Assembly (NCBI GenBank): GCA_035620975.1
Contig: DASPFV010000007.1
Span: 1 to 9,093 of the forward strand
DNA from: DASPFV01 sp035620975
Lineage (GTDB): Bacteria; Acidobacteriota; Vicinamibacteria; Vicinamibacterales; 2-12-FULL-66-21
Length of the DNA: 9,093 bases
Direction of reading: 5' to 3'
In this document: in pieces, positions 1-6,809 of the stretch
Position numbering within the stretch: the stretch's first letter is position 1
How the letters are laid out: every line of letters starts with the position of its first letter
The notes under the pieces: generated by a model
Told to the model about the DNA's origin: nothing
The model's input: only the letters and a program-made list of their open reading frames with translations
Database searches by the model: none
Position numbers and translations under genes: made by a program

Positions 1-402
1 GGTCCACGCGATGAGTGACACCAGTCCGGCCGCCCCGAGCAGGCCGGCTGTCACCCCGACCGGCCACGGCTTGTAGATGTGGAGGAACGAGAGCAGGAGG
101 AAGAGCACGCCGAGGGCGGCGAAGCCCGAAGCCAGCACGAAGAGGAAGCCTTCGACGGTCCCGTGCAGCACGCTCCGGACCGGGCGCGTCGCACACGTCC
201 CTGCACCCCAGGCCGCGAGCAGGAGCACGCCGGCTCCGCCGAGGGCCCGCCCCCCTTCGAGGGCGGCTTCGCGCCAGAACGTGAAGCCCGGAAACGGGCC
301 GTTGAAGACGGCCAGCCCGTCGGCCGGCAGCGTGAAAGCATGCGCGACGATCCACGCTGCCCACAGGACCCACGCGATGTACGCAGCGGCGACTCCACGC
401 AC
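1..402 (-). CDS. Multi-pass membrane protein of the glycan cluster, N-terminal part (runs off left edge)
   Basis: The minus strand is open from the window edge to 402 and gives 134 residues of strongly hydrophobic protein. Four likely membrane segments lie at about residues 4-24, 54-71, 85-110 and 115-133, with a periplasmic-type loop after the first. I start it at the GTG at 402-400, because that places the first helix at the N terminus; there is no ATG upstream in frame and no clear Shine-Dalgarno, which fits re-initiation after the stop of the preceding gene only five bases away. The layout (one helix, an extramembrane loop, then closely packed helices) is typical of large polytopic proteins in polysaccharide clusters, such as GT39/GT-C-like transferases or O-antigen polymerase-type proteins, but the fragment carries no diagnostic motif. 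That it is an integral membrane protein is well supported; its enzymatic role is inferred from the neighbours only. Confidence 0.72.
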   Translation of the reverse strand, partial: MRGVAAAYIAWVLWAAWIVAHAFTLPADGLAVFNGPFPGFTFWREAALEGGRALGGAGVLLLAAWGAGTCATRPVRSVLHGTVEGFLFVLASGFAALGVLFLLLSFLHIYKPWPVGVTAGLLGAAGLVSLIAWT

Positions 403-407
403 GACCG

Positions 408-2978
408 TCAGGCCGCAACCACGTCGCGATTCCCGTCCCGGTTCCCCGGCTCGAGCTGAACGACGCGCTCCAGCATCGCAGGCACCGCGCCGGCGGCAGC
501 CCGCGCGGCGATGTACTCCCGCCGATAGCGCGCGAGCCAGGGACGGAGGTGTCTGCCCCGGAGCCGCTCGGCGCCCGGCGAGTGCGGCACGTCTGCCACC
601 AGAGCCGTGCCGAAGAACAGGCGGGCCGACGCGGGACCGTGCCGATCGAGCAGCTCCGCGGCGCTGGTCAGACCGTCCGCCAGATCGATCGCAAGCGGCG
701 GGGGCGGCGGCGTCGCGGTCGGCACATCGAGCATCGCCTCGAGCCGGTTCCGCGTGCCCACCGACGTTGCGACGGCGCGCCAGTAGTAGTAGGCCAGCAG
801 CAGCTCGAGAACATCCGCCCACTTGTAGCGCAGCCGCAGCCCATGGAGCGGCGGCAGGAGCAGCGAGAGCGCCCTGGCCACGCTGTCACCAACCAGCGGA
901 CTGCGCCACGCCAGTGACTGCATCAGGCGCTGCTTGCGCGACTGGAGCTCGCGAATCCCGAGAGGCAGCGCCCCGCCGATACCCGGGTGGCGGGCCAGGA
1001 GCTGCACGTCGGCGCGTCCCTCGTCCAGCTTGCGACGGAATGCCTTGGCGATGGTCGTGCTCTCGTGGTGCCAGCCGGTGGCGCCTGCGACGAAACGAAA
1101 CTCGAGTCCCGCCTCGATGCAGCGGTAACCCAGCTCGTAATCCTCCCGGCAGCGAAGCGCCTCGTCGAACCCTCCGAGCTGCTCGAACTGCACGCGGCGA
1201 ATCGAAAAATGGCCGCTGAGCAGATCCCTGAACGTGTGGCGGTGACCTGGCCGCCGAACCGGGAGCTGCATGCCATCCCACCAACGGCGCAGCATGACCC
1301 CGAAGAACGTCGGATCGGAGATCACGCTCGGGAGATCTCCAAGGCCGACGACATTCCTGGCGCCTCCATGCAGTTCGGCGTGCGCCTCCACCAATCCCGG
1401 CGCCGGCTCCACGTCGTCGTCCAGGAACAGCAGCACATCACCGGTTGCCACACGGGCACCCGCGTTCCGGGCGACCGCCGCGCCGCGGCGCTGCTGCGTG
1501 AGTACGTGGAGCGAAAACGGCCAGCCGCCGCGGCGCACCACCTCCAGCGTGCCGTCGCTCGACCCGTCGTCGACGACGATGACTTCCAGGCGGCTGGCGG
1601 CGGCGGTCCGGCTGCGCCCGAGCGACTGGAGCAGGCGCGTGAGCGAGTCCCGACGGTTGAAAGTCGGTACTACCACCGAGACGGTGATGTCCGACGCGCC
1701 CGTGCGGAGGTCCGCGCTCCCCGGCTGTCCGCGCGGAGCACTCGAGACGTCGGGGGCAGGCGGGTCACGCCTCGACTCGCGGGCCGTGTCCGACCTGGCA
1801 CGCTTCGCTTCGGCGCTGCGAAGCCTTCGAGCCGCAAACCAGGCGAAGGGGCCGCGCAGACATCCCCGCAGCTGGGCGAGGGCGAGCCGGCGGGCGGCAC
1901 GGCTATCGCCGGGCTCCCGCCCGAGGAGCGCGGGCAGCTGACCCAGCCGGAACCACTGAGAGGCAAGGCGGAGGACGCCCAGTTCCCAGCGCTCCACCAG
2001 CAGTTTCGTCCACATCGCATAGACGCCGACGCCGTAGCCGTAGACCGTGTCGAGCAGCTCCCCCTCGGTGCGGCGGTGCCGATGCCAGCTCACGGCCGCC
2101 GGGTCGTACACGATCTGGTAGCCGTTCGTCATCAGCCGGACGAACATCTCGTGGTCGCCGCCCGACCGTGTGGGCATGCCGGCGTCGAGCCGCTCGTCGA
2201 AGCCGCCGAGCGCGAGCGCGATCTCGCGGCGGACGGCCATGTTCGCGCCGGCGCCGACCGGCCCGGCCGCGAGCGGGTTGTGCGTCTCCTCGTCGAAGAC
2301 CCGCCGCTTGAAGCCGCGGACGAACGTGCAGTGCTGCTCGAACAGCTCCTGCGCGCGGGTCTCGAGCTCGCGCGGAAGCGTGAGGCCGGTCGTGCACGCC
2401 ACCCGGCGGTCTCCGAAGTTCCGGACGAGCGCGCCCAGCCAGTCCGGCTCCGGTGCCGCATCGTCATCGGTAAAGGCCACGATGTCGGCGCACGACTCGT
2501 GAAGCGCGCGATTGCGGGCGACGTTGAGTCCAGGGCGCGGCTCGCGGACGTATCGAGCCTTCGGGAACCTCTCGACGACGCGGCGCGTGGCCTCGCTCGC
2601 CGGCGCGTTGTCGACGACGAGGACATCGAACCCGTCGTGGCGCTGCGCGGTCACGGCGTGAAGCGTCCGTTCCAGGTCCTGCGGCCGGTCCCGCGTACAG
2701 ATTGCGACCGTGCAGGCGAGCGGCCGGGTCGTGAGCCGTGCCCGATCGTCGTGCTCGAGGACCTCGTCCAGCCAGCGGGACATCGCCTCTGTCCCTGCGC
2801 TGCCGATCGCCTCCGGTTCCAGTGTTTCCAGGGGAATCCGGCCGCCGGACACCGCCAGGTACGCGCGGCCCACCACCTGCCCGCGCCATCGGATCACGAC
2901 CATGCATCGATCGGCCGCGCCGAGGTCCTCGAGCGGTGCGAGGGGGCGGGAGAGCTCGATTTCACGAATCGCGGTCAC
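408..2978 (-). CDS. Bifunctional glycosyltransferase with two GT2 (GT-A) domains
   Basis: An 856-residue protein with two family 2 glycosyltransferase domains, expected to transfer sugars from nucleotide-sugar donors during glycan assembly at the cytoplasmic face of the membrane. Residues 1-80 form a separate N-terminal module. Domain 1 (about 88-330) shows VAICTRDRP at 91-99, VVDNAP at 121-126, the metal-binding DDD at 171-173 and the acid-rich GGDHE at 273-277. A polar, Arg/Pro-rich linker covers about 385-430. Domain 2 (about 431-660) shows VVVPTFNRR, IVVDDGSSDGT at 467-477, FLDDDVEP with D520-D522, and EDYE at 612-615. The C-terminal ~190 residues contain a hydrophobic stretch near 722-733 and a five-proline run at 757-761. 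The reading frame stays open far upstream, but the GTG at 2978 overlaps the TGA of the preceding gene (GTGA) and is the natural coupled start. Donor and acceptor sugars cannot be read from sequence. Both domains keep their acidic motifs, so both are probably active. Confidence 0.9.
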   Translation of the reverse strand: MTAIREIELSRPLAPLEDLGAADRCMVVIRWRGQVVGRAYLAVSGGRIPLETLEPEAIGSAGTEAMSRWLDEVLEHDDRARLTTRPLACTVAICTRDRPQDLERTLHAVTAQRHDGFDVLVVDNAPASEATRRVVERFPKARYVREPRPGLNVARNRALHESCADIVAFTDDDAAPEPDWLGALVRNFGDRRVACTTGLTLPRELETRAQELFEQHCTFVRGFKRRVFDEETHNPLAAGPVGAGANMAVRREIALALGGFDERLDAGMPTRSGGDHEMFVRLMTNGYQIVYDPAAVSWHRHRRTEGELLDTVYGYGVGVYAMWTKLLVERWELGVLRLASQWFRLGQLPALLGREPGDSRAARRLALAQLRGCLRGPFAWFAARRLRSAEAKRARSDTARESRRDPPAPDVSSAPRGQPGSADLRTGASDITVSVVVPTFNRRDSLTRLLQSLGRSRTAAASRLEVIVVDDGSSDGTLEVVRRGGWPFSLHVLTQQRRGAAVARNAGARVATGDVLLFLDDDVEPAPGLVEAHAELHGGARNVVGLGDLPSVISDPTFFGVMLRRWWDGMQLPVRRPGHRHTFRDLLSGHFSIRRVQFEQLGGFDEALRCREDYELGYRCIEAGLEFRFVAGATGWHHESTTIAKAFRRKLDEGRADVQLLARHPGIGGALPLGIRELQSRKQRLMQSLAWRSPLVGDSVARALSLLLPPLHGLRLRYKWADVLELLLAYYYWRAVATSVGTRNRLEAMLDVPTATPPPPPLAIDLADGLTSAAELLDRHGPASARLFFGTALVADVPHSPGAERLRGRHLRPWLARYRREYIAARAAAGAVPAMLERVVQLEPGNRDGNRDVVAA

Positions 2979-3943
2979 CGTGTGGTCCCCGGCCGTCGAA
3001 CGGCCTCGCCGTGTTCCCCGTTCGGCGGCGTCGCGGCTGACACGCCGAGCGGCCGGCGCAGCTTCTGCACGGCGCGACGCGCGATGAATCCCGGCGCGTG
3101 ACGCAGGAGCACCCACGCGGCATCGGCCTGCTGCCGTCCGAAACGTCCGGCGGCCAGATCCATCTTCAGGTTCTCGAGAATCTCTTCGCCGTAGTACGTG
3201 CGCCAGGCACGCTCGCCCCGGCGGATCGCCGGCCTGTGAACCGGATCCGCGGTCGCGCGTTCCCGCCGGAGCGCCTGCAGGGTCGTGCGAAGCATCAGCG
3301 AGCAATCCCGCGACATGCTGGCGGCGTGCTGCCGGTATCGAACCAGGTTCCGCTCCTGATACACGACCGCGCCGCGCCGCGCGAGCTGGAGATAGAGGGC
3401 GTAATCGGCGGCGGGACCGAGACCCGCAGGAAAGCCGCCCAGATCCTGGAGCGCGCCGCGCCTGAACATCGCGGCGCCGGGGGTCCAGACGAAGTTGCGC
3501 ACGAGCCACTCCGCATAGAGGTGGTCCGGATCGACCGGATACTGCGGGGCGGGGAGCGGGCGGCCGTCCGCGTCCATGGCCAGGCACCGTCCGACGGACA
3601 GAGCTGCCTCGGGCGTCGCCTCCAGAGCGGCCACACCAGCCTCCAATGCCTCTGTCAGCAGCTCATCGTCGGCGTCCAGAAAGACGACATACTCGCCGCG
3701 CGCCGCGGACAACCCGGCATTCCGCGCCTCCGACAGCCCGCGGTTGGGCTGGGACATCACAGTCGCCCCGAGCAGCGCGGCTACCTCGGCCGTGTCATCC
3801 GTGGAACCGTCGTCAACGACGATCGCCTCGACGGCCCGCCAGGTCTGTGCGAACACGCTGCCGAGCGACGTAGGCAGGAACCGCGCCTGGTTGAAGCAGG
3901 GTATGACTACGGAGACGAGCGGCTGGGAAGCTGCGGAGGTCAT
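2975..3943 (-). CDS. GT2-family glycosyltransferase
   Basis: A 322-residue family 2 glycosyltransferase, probably adding a sugar to a lipid-linked or growing glycan in the cytoplasm. The Rossmann-like start VSVVIPCFNQ lies at residues 10-19, the nucleotide-binding IVVDDGSTDDT at 41-51, the acceptor-side GLSEARNAG at 69-77, and the metal-binding FLDADDE at 88-94 (D90, D92). A later acidic position, D180 in GPAADYALY, sits where the catalytic base is usually found. Length is normal for a single-domain GT2 enzyme. I chose the ATG at 3943 because it places the first beta strand nine residues in, as is usual. A TTG at 4006 with an AGAGG motif five bases upstream would add 21 residues and cannot be excluded. 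Its TGA overlaps the GTG of the two-domain glycosyltransferase downstream, so the two are expected to be co-translated and to act in the same glycan pathway. Confidence 0.9.
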   Translation of the reverse strand: MTSAASQPLVSVVIPCFNQARFLPTSLGSVFAQTWRAVEAIVVDDGSTDDTAEVAALLGATVMSQPNRGLSEARNAGLSAARGEYVVFLDADDELLTEALEAGVAALEATPEAALSVGRCLAMDADGRPLPAPQYPVDPDHLYAEWLVRNFVWTPGAAMFRRGALQDLGGFPAGLGPAADYALYLQLARRGAVVYQERNLVRYRQHAASMSRDCSLMLRTTLQALRRERATADPVHRPAIRRGERAWRTYYGEEILENLKMDLAAGRFGRQQADAAWVLLRHAPGFIARRAVQKLRRPLGVSAATPPNGEHGEAVRRPGTTR

Positions 3944-4159
3944 CGACGCCGCTGTCGCGCCTTGCAGTGTTGAGCCGGTCGCTTGCCGCCCCGGGGGCCG
4001 ATCCAATTCCGCCTCTCGGAGCGCCGGCGGGCAGGTGTCGGCAAATCATGAACTCCAGCTTCGGGTTTCTGCTGCAGGCGCACGCCCCGCCCCGCGGCCC
4101 GGTGCAAGTCCCGTTCCGCTGAGCTACGCGCAAGGACCGGGGGGCCGGCCTCGCCGAGG

Positions 4160-5779
4160 TCACTTTGCCTGCCGCGGAGGCGCGGCCGGAGCGATGGTCA
4201 GGATGACGCGGCGATAGGACGTGAGAGATGGGCTCCCAGTGTCCTCGACAGCCAGAATGATGTGCGCGGTACCCGGAATCTGCGGCGTCACGTTCAGGCG
4301 GACGGCAGAGGGCTGATCGATCGTGACCCGCGGACGAGGCTGACGAGGGCCGCCTTCGGGACCGGAAGGAATCCCGCCCTCCCCCGCCCCGCCGCCTCCG
4401 ACCGGGGCGAGCCCGCTGGCGACGACAGGCCGGCCCGGAATGCCCGTGCTCGCCTCGGGATAGTAGAACCAGGTGTATCTCAACTCGTCGCCGTCGGGAT
4501 CGCGAGTGCCCGCCGCGTCGAGGACGAGCGGGACGCCTGCCATGGCCTGCAGCTCGATCGGCGCCCGGCCAGGCGACCCGTTCACGATCACCTCGGGATT
4601 GTGATTCGCGTCCTGCGGTGCCTTGATCGTCCAGTCCATTCGTGCAGCGAAGTCGTGCTGGAAGGCCGTCCGCCACCGCCAGATCGTCGCCTGGTCCGAC
4701 GTGTGCGTCTGTCCGTCGGTGCCGGTGACCGTGTCCCGCGAGTGGTCGCGACCCGGGTAAGAGTCGCCGCCCTGCGTCCACGACGGCCGCGTGTCTCCGT
4801 AGTATTGCCGCCAGACGTAGCGACCGCCCCACCCGCCATACGTCGGGCTCATGAAGCTCGCGAGCCCGTTATCTATCAATCCCAGGAACGACGGCGTGTC
4901 GCCTTCGTGAATGCAGCACGGGAGCGGGTACAGCTTTCCGAGCGGCCCCTTGCTCCGGATGTTCGCATTCACCCAGCCGTCGGAGAACGTGGTGAAGTCG
5001 GCGCCTGGCGCGTTGCGATAGAAGCGATCGCCGCTGATGCCGGTCCAGGTCGCAAGGTAGTACTGGTCGCCGTCAGGCGTGGAGGGGATACCGATGTAGT
5101 GCAGGCGCGGATGCTCGCGCCGGATCCACGGTCCCGCGTCGTCCTGGTCCGAGATCGTGTACACGCGCAGCTTCGACACAATCGCGTCGATCTGCGCGGC
5201 GCTCCTCGACTGGCGAGCCTGAACGAGGGCCTGGGCCAGCGTGTTGGCGCCACCCCACGCCAGGACCCAGAGCGGCCGCGCATCCGGCCGTTCGGCCGCG
5301 CGGAGGATCAGCTCGGCGCCCGCGCTCGATTGATTCGGACCCACCGCCGCCATGCCGTAGCCGGGCTGTCCCGCCGCCACGAGCGCCCTCAGCGACTCGG
5401 CCGTCGGAAACCCGGGCCGATGGCGCAGCAGGTTCGGCCTGACCGTGGCGTAGGCGTCGAGCAGCGTGTGGATGACGTCCGGCCTGATCTTGTTCTTCAT
5501 CCACGTCGACGTCGTCGCGATCAGCCCCTCGACGTCGAAGTGGTCCGAGTAGACCAGGAACCTGATCATCGACATCTGGTCGTCGGGCTCGTTCGCGATG
5601 TCCGTCATCACCACGACGCGCTGTTTCTCGACGTAGGGATCGATCCGGGCTGCGAGCGGATCCGGTGAGGGAGCCTGCCCGGCGCCTGCCGGGAGGGTCA
5701 GGGCGATCAGGAGTGCCGTGAGGATCGCTGACCGGGAAACGGCGGACGGCGGGCCGCCCGGGCCGGACGTCGTGCGCAT
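4160..5779 (-). CDS. Exported DUF1593 / Sde182-type nucleoside hydrolase-like protein
   Basis: A 539-residue exported protein of the DUF1593 family (cellulose-binding protein Sde182 type). The N terminus has a basic segment, a hydrophobic core at about residues 18-29 and a likely signal peptidase site near AGAGQA at 31-36. The mature N-terminal domain (about 52-330) is nucleoside hydrolase-like: RVVVMTD at 54-60 leads into IANEPDDQMS, an acidic cluster (D60, D66, D67) placed like the calcium site of inosine-uridine hydrolases. WVLAWGGANT at 161-170 and GDTPSFLGLI at 303-312 are further conserved-looking blocks. The C-terminal domain (about 395-535) looks like a beta-sandwich with DPDGDELRYTW, matching the separate C-terminal domain of this family; a Gly/Pro-rich stretch at about 470-493 interrupts it. 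Family members occur beside glycan-degrading genes and are thought to act on or bind carbohydrate, but the reaction is not settled. It is a separate unit from the glycosyltransferases, with a 216-base gap between. Confidence 0.88.
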   Translation of the reverse strand: MRTTSGPGGPPSAVSRSAILTALLIALTLPAGAGQAPSPDPLAARIDPYVEKQRVVVMTDIANEPDDQMSMIRFLVYSDHFDVEGLIATTSTWMKNKIRPDVIHTLLDAYATVRPNLLRHRPGFPTAESLRALVAAGQPGYGMAAVGPNQSSAGAELILRAAERPDARPLWVLAWGGANTLAQALVQARQSRSAAQIDAIVSKLRVYTISDQDDAGPWIRREHPRLHYIGIPSTPDGDQYYLATWTGISGDRFYRNAPGADFTTFSDGWVNANIRSKGPLGKLYPLPCCIHEGDTPSFLGLIDNGLASFMSPTYGGWGGRYVWRQYYGDTRPSWTQGGDSYPGRDHSRDTVTGTDGQTHTSDQATIWRWRTAFQHDFAARMDWTIKAPQDANHNPEVIVNGSPGRAPIELQAMAGVPLVLDAAGTRDPDGDELRYTWFYYPEASTGIPGRPVVASGLAPVGGGGAGEGGIPSGPEGGPRQPRPRVTIDQPSAVRLNVTPQIPGTAHIILAVEDTGSPSLTSYRRVILTIAPAAPPRQAK

Positions 5780-5788
5780 CTGGCGGGC

Positions 5789-5794
5789 ATTATA
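5789..5794 (-). promoter_or_regulatory. -10 box (TATAAT) of the DUF1593 gene, possibly leaderless
   Basis: A perfect TATAAT reads on the minus strand only nine bases before the ATG at 5779. Transcription starting about seven bases after the box would leave a leader of only two or three bases, so the message would be nearly leaderless; consistent with that, no Shine-Dalgarno precedes the ATG. No convincing -35 hexamer is visible 16-18 bases upstream. The box is directly seen; the start site is inferred. Confidence 0.5.
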
Positions 5795-5857
5795 GCGGTG
5801 CAGGAAAAGATCGTTCGGAAGGGAGTTATGGTGGAGCGACGCGTCCGGGGTGAGAAA

Positions 5858-5894
5858 CGCCGGGTGCTTTCGTCACTGACGACGGCACCCGGCG
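5858..5894 (-). terminator. Hairpin terminator of the BON-domain gene
   Basis: A perfect 10-bp stem (CGCCGGGTGC at 5858-5867 with GCACCCGGCG at 5885-5894) encloses a 17-base loop, starting 22 bases after the stop codon of the BON gene. On the minus strand the stem is followed by TTTCTC, a short T-rich tail, which fits intrinsic termination of that gene. The loop contains a second, interrupted palindrome, TCGTCA-C-TGACGA at 5870-5882, so the structure may be a stacked double hairpin. Confidence 0.6.
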
Positions 5895-5916
5895 AATCCG
5901 GCCTGAACTGCAGCGG

Positions 5917-6567
5917 CTACTTCGCGCCGACCTTCAGGTTGTTCCTGACGCTCCGCACGCCATCGGTGGCCTTGGCCAGCGCTTCGGCGCGCGACCGCGC
6001 GGCGTCGGTCTTGACCGTGCCGTTCAGCGTCACCGCTCCACGCTCGACGTCGATGTCGATGTCGCTGTCGTCGAGCGCGTCCTCGGTAATGTACTGAGAC
6101 GCGATCTTGGACTTGATCCAGCCGTCGGTGACGGCCTTGCCCGCCGTCCCCGTCGCCTCCCGCGTCTCCTCGCCGGCACGGCGTCCCGCCTCGGCGGCGT
6201 CGCTGTCGGCCGGCCCGATGCGCAGCGAGTTCTTCACGCTCTTCACGCCATCGGTGGCCTTGGCGATGGCTTCGGCTCTGGCTTTGCCCGCCTCGGTCCG
6301 GACCGTGCCCGTGAGCATCACGACGCCCGCGTTCGTGTCGACGTCGATGTCGCTGCCCTCGAGCGCGTCGTCGGGAATGAACTGCGAGTGGATCTTCAAG
6401 GTGATCCACGAGTCGGTAATCGCGTTCCCCGTCTGGCGCGCCGTTTCCCTGGGTTCGGGCCTGGGCTCCTGGGCCGGGGTCGATGCCGTCTGCGCGAACG
6501 CCGTTGTAGCTGCGGCCAGCAAGGGCACCGCCAGCATCCACCGGAACGACGGAACCTTGACGTCCAT
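5917..6567 (-). CDS. Exported protein with two BON domains (OsmY-like)
   Basis: A 216-residue protein with a signal peptide (about residues 1-25: a basic start, a hydrophobic core at 10-22 and AFAQ at 23-26) followed by two BON domains. BON domains are small lipid- or surface-binding modules found in OsmY-like periplasmic proteins linked to envelope and osmotic stress. Domain 1 spans about 46-118 (DSWITLKIHSQF, SDIDVDTNAGVVMLTGTV, AKATDGVKSVKNSL) and domain 2 about 144-214 with the same order of motifs. A charged, Ala/Glu-rich linker lies between at 119-143. I start it at the ATG at 6567, which has an AAGGAGGG ribosome site and leaves a proper signal peptide; a frame extension upstream to 6627 is not needed. 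The gene has its own terminator, so it is probably monocistronic and diverges from the carboxylesterase. Function in envelope maintenance is inferred from the family. Confidence 0.9.
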   Translation of the reverse strand: MDVKVPSFRWMLAVPLLAAATTAFAQTASTPAQEPRPEPRETARQTGNAITDSWITLKIHSQFIPDDALEGSDIDVDTNAGVVMLTGTVRTEAGKARAEAIAKATDGVKSVKNSLRIGPADSDAAEAGRRAGEETREATGTAGKAVTDGWIKSKIASQYITEDALDDSDIDIDVERGAVTLNGTVKTDAARSRAEALAKATDGVRSVRNNLKVGAK

Positions 6568-6570
6568 ACA

Positions 6571-6578
6571 CCCTCCTT
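6571..6578 (-). promoter_or_regulatory. Strong Shine-Dalgarno deciding the BON gene start
   Basis: AAGGAGGG on the minus strand is nearly fully complementary to the anti-Shine-Dalgarno and sits three bases from the ATG at 6567. It is the strongest ribosome site seen in the window and settles the start in favour of ATG 6567 over an upstream in-frame start. Confidence 0.8.
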
Positions 6579-6626
6579 GAGTGGCGCCCGCGTCGCGCCT
6601 GCGTGCGACGTGAAGTCGGTCACGCA

Positions 6627-6655
6627 AGCTCAGCGACTCTGCGCATCCCTGAGCT
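6627..6655. repeat. Inverted repeat in the divergent intergenic region
   Basis: AGCTCAG at 6627-6633 is mirrored by CTGAGCT at 6649-6655 with a 15-base spacer. It lies between the divergent BON and carboxylesterase genes, upstream of both. It could be an operator half-site pair or the base of a leader hairpin; seven bases is short enough to occur by chance in such DNA. Confidence 0.3.
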
Positions 6656-6708
6656 GTGGTGCGATATCCGTGCCCGGTTAGGCCCGCTGGTTGAGTTTCC
6701 AGCCGATC

Positions 6709-6714
6709 TATAAT
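6709..6714 (+). promoter_or_regulatory. -10 box (TATAAT) of the carboxylesterase gene
   Basis: A perfect TATAAT lies 99 bases before the chosen GTG start, in the right orientation for the carboxylesterase. A start site seven bases downstream would fall at 6721, the first base of the palindromic element, so the mRNA would begin with that hairpin. The nearest -35-like hexamers (CTGGTT at 6687, TTGAGT at 6691) are weak or badly spaced. Confidence 0.5.
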
Positions 6715-6720
6715 CGCGGC

Positions 6721-6803
6721 GGGGTCAGGTCTTGCATTGACGTACGAAAAGCCCGTAAGTCATTGATAGGTGCGGTCAGTACGCTAATGCAAGACCTGAC
6801 CCC
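6721..6803. repeat. 83-bp palindromic element, REPIN/MITE-like
   Basis: The left arm GGGGTCAGGTCTTGCATT (6721-6738) is the exact reverse complement of the right arm at 6786-6803: 18 of 18 bases. After one G-T and one A-C position, pairing resumes for five bases (CGTAC at 6741-6745 with GTACG at 6779-6783), giving 25-base arms with 23 matches. The 33-base tip (6746-6778) is clearly less GC-rich than the surroundings. Perfect arms, sharp ends and different composition suggest a small non-autonomous mobile element, of the size of two inverted REP sequences (REPIN) mobilised in trans by a Y1 transposase (RAYT). No transposase gene is in this window, and I see no clear target-site duplication. The palindrome itself is directly seen; mobility is inferred. 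Confidence 0.75.
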
Positions 6804-6809
6804 AGAGGA
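6804..6809 (+). promoter_or_regulatory. Shine-Dalgarno of the carboxylesterase, touching the palindrome
   Basis: AGAGGA is four bases upstream of the GTG at 6814 and begins on the base right after the palindromic element ends. It supports the GTG start over the later ATG at 6838, which has no ribosome site before it. Its position against the foot of a long stem may affect ribosome access. Confidence 0.55.

Noticed and set aside
987..3101. 704-residue plus-strand open frame opposite the glycosyltransferase gene
   Set aside because: It is the antisense shadow of a GC-rich gene: His/Arg/Ala-rich, without domains, while the minus strand carries clear GT2 motifs.
2979..3587. 203-residue upstream extension of the two-domain glycosyltransferase frame
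   Set aside because: It overlaps the preceding glycosyltransferase in another frame and is Arg/Pro-rich with no domain character; the GTG at 2978 is the coupled start.
4048..4122. 24-codon plus-strand open frame starting ATG
   Set aside because: No ribosome site, no recognisable protein character, and surrounded by minus-strand genes.
4101..4130. tRNA-like sequence on the minus strand (GTAGCTCAGCGG followed by GGACTTGC) in the gap before the glycosyltransferase
   Set aside because: The D-stem does not close (GCTC has no GAGC partner) and no T-arm or acceptor stem match follows. At most a chance resemblance or a decayed remnant.
4085..4130. Cobalamin riboswitch-like stretch (CCGGTGCAAGTCCCG) on the plus strand
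   Set aside because: The upstream conserved core and the B12-box are missing, and no plus-strand gene follows.
4262..5668. 468-residue plus-strand open frame opposite the DUF1593 gene
   Set aside because: Arg/Val-rich antisense shadow without motifs; the minus strand has a signal peptide and family motifs.
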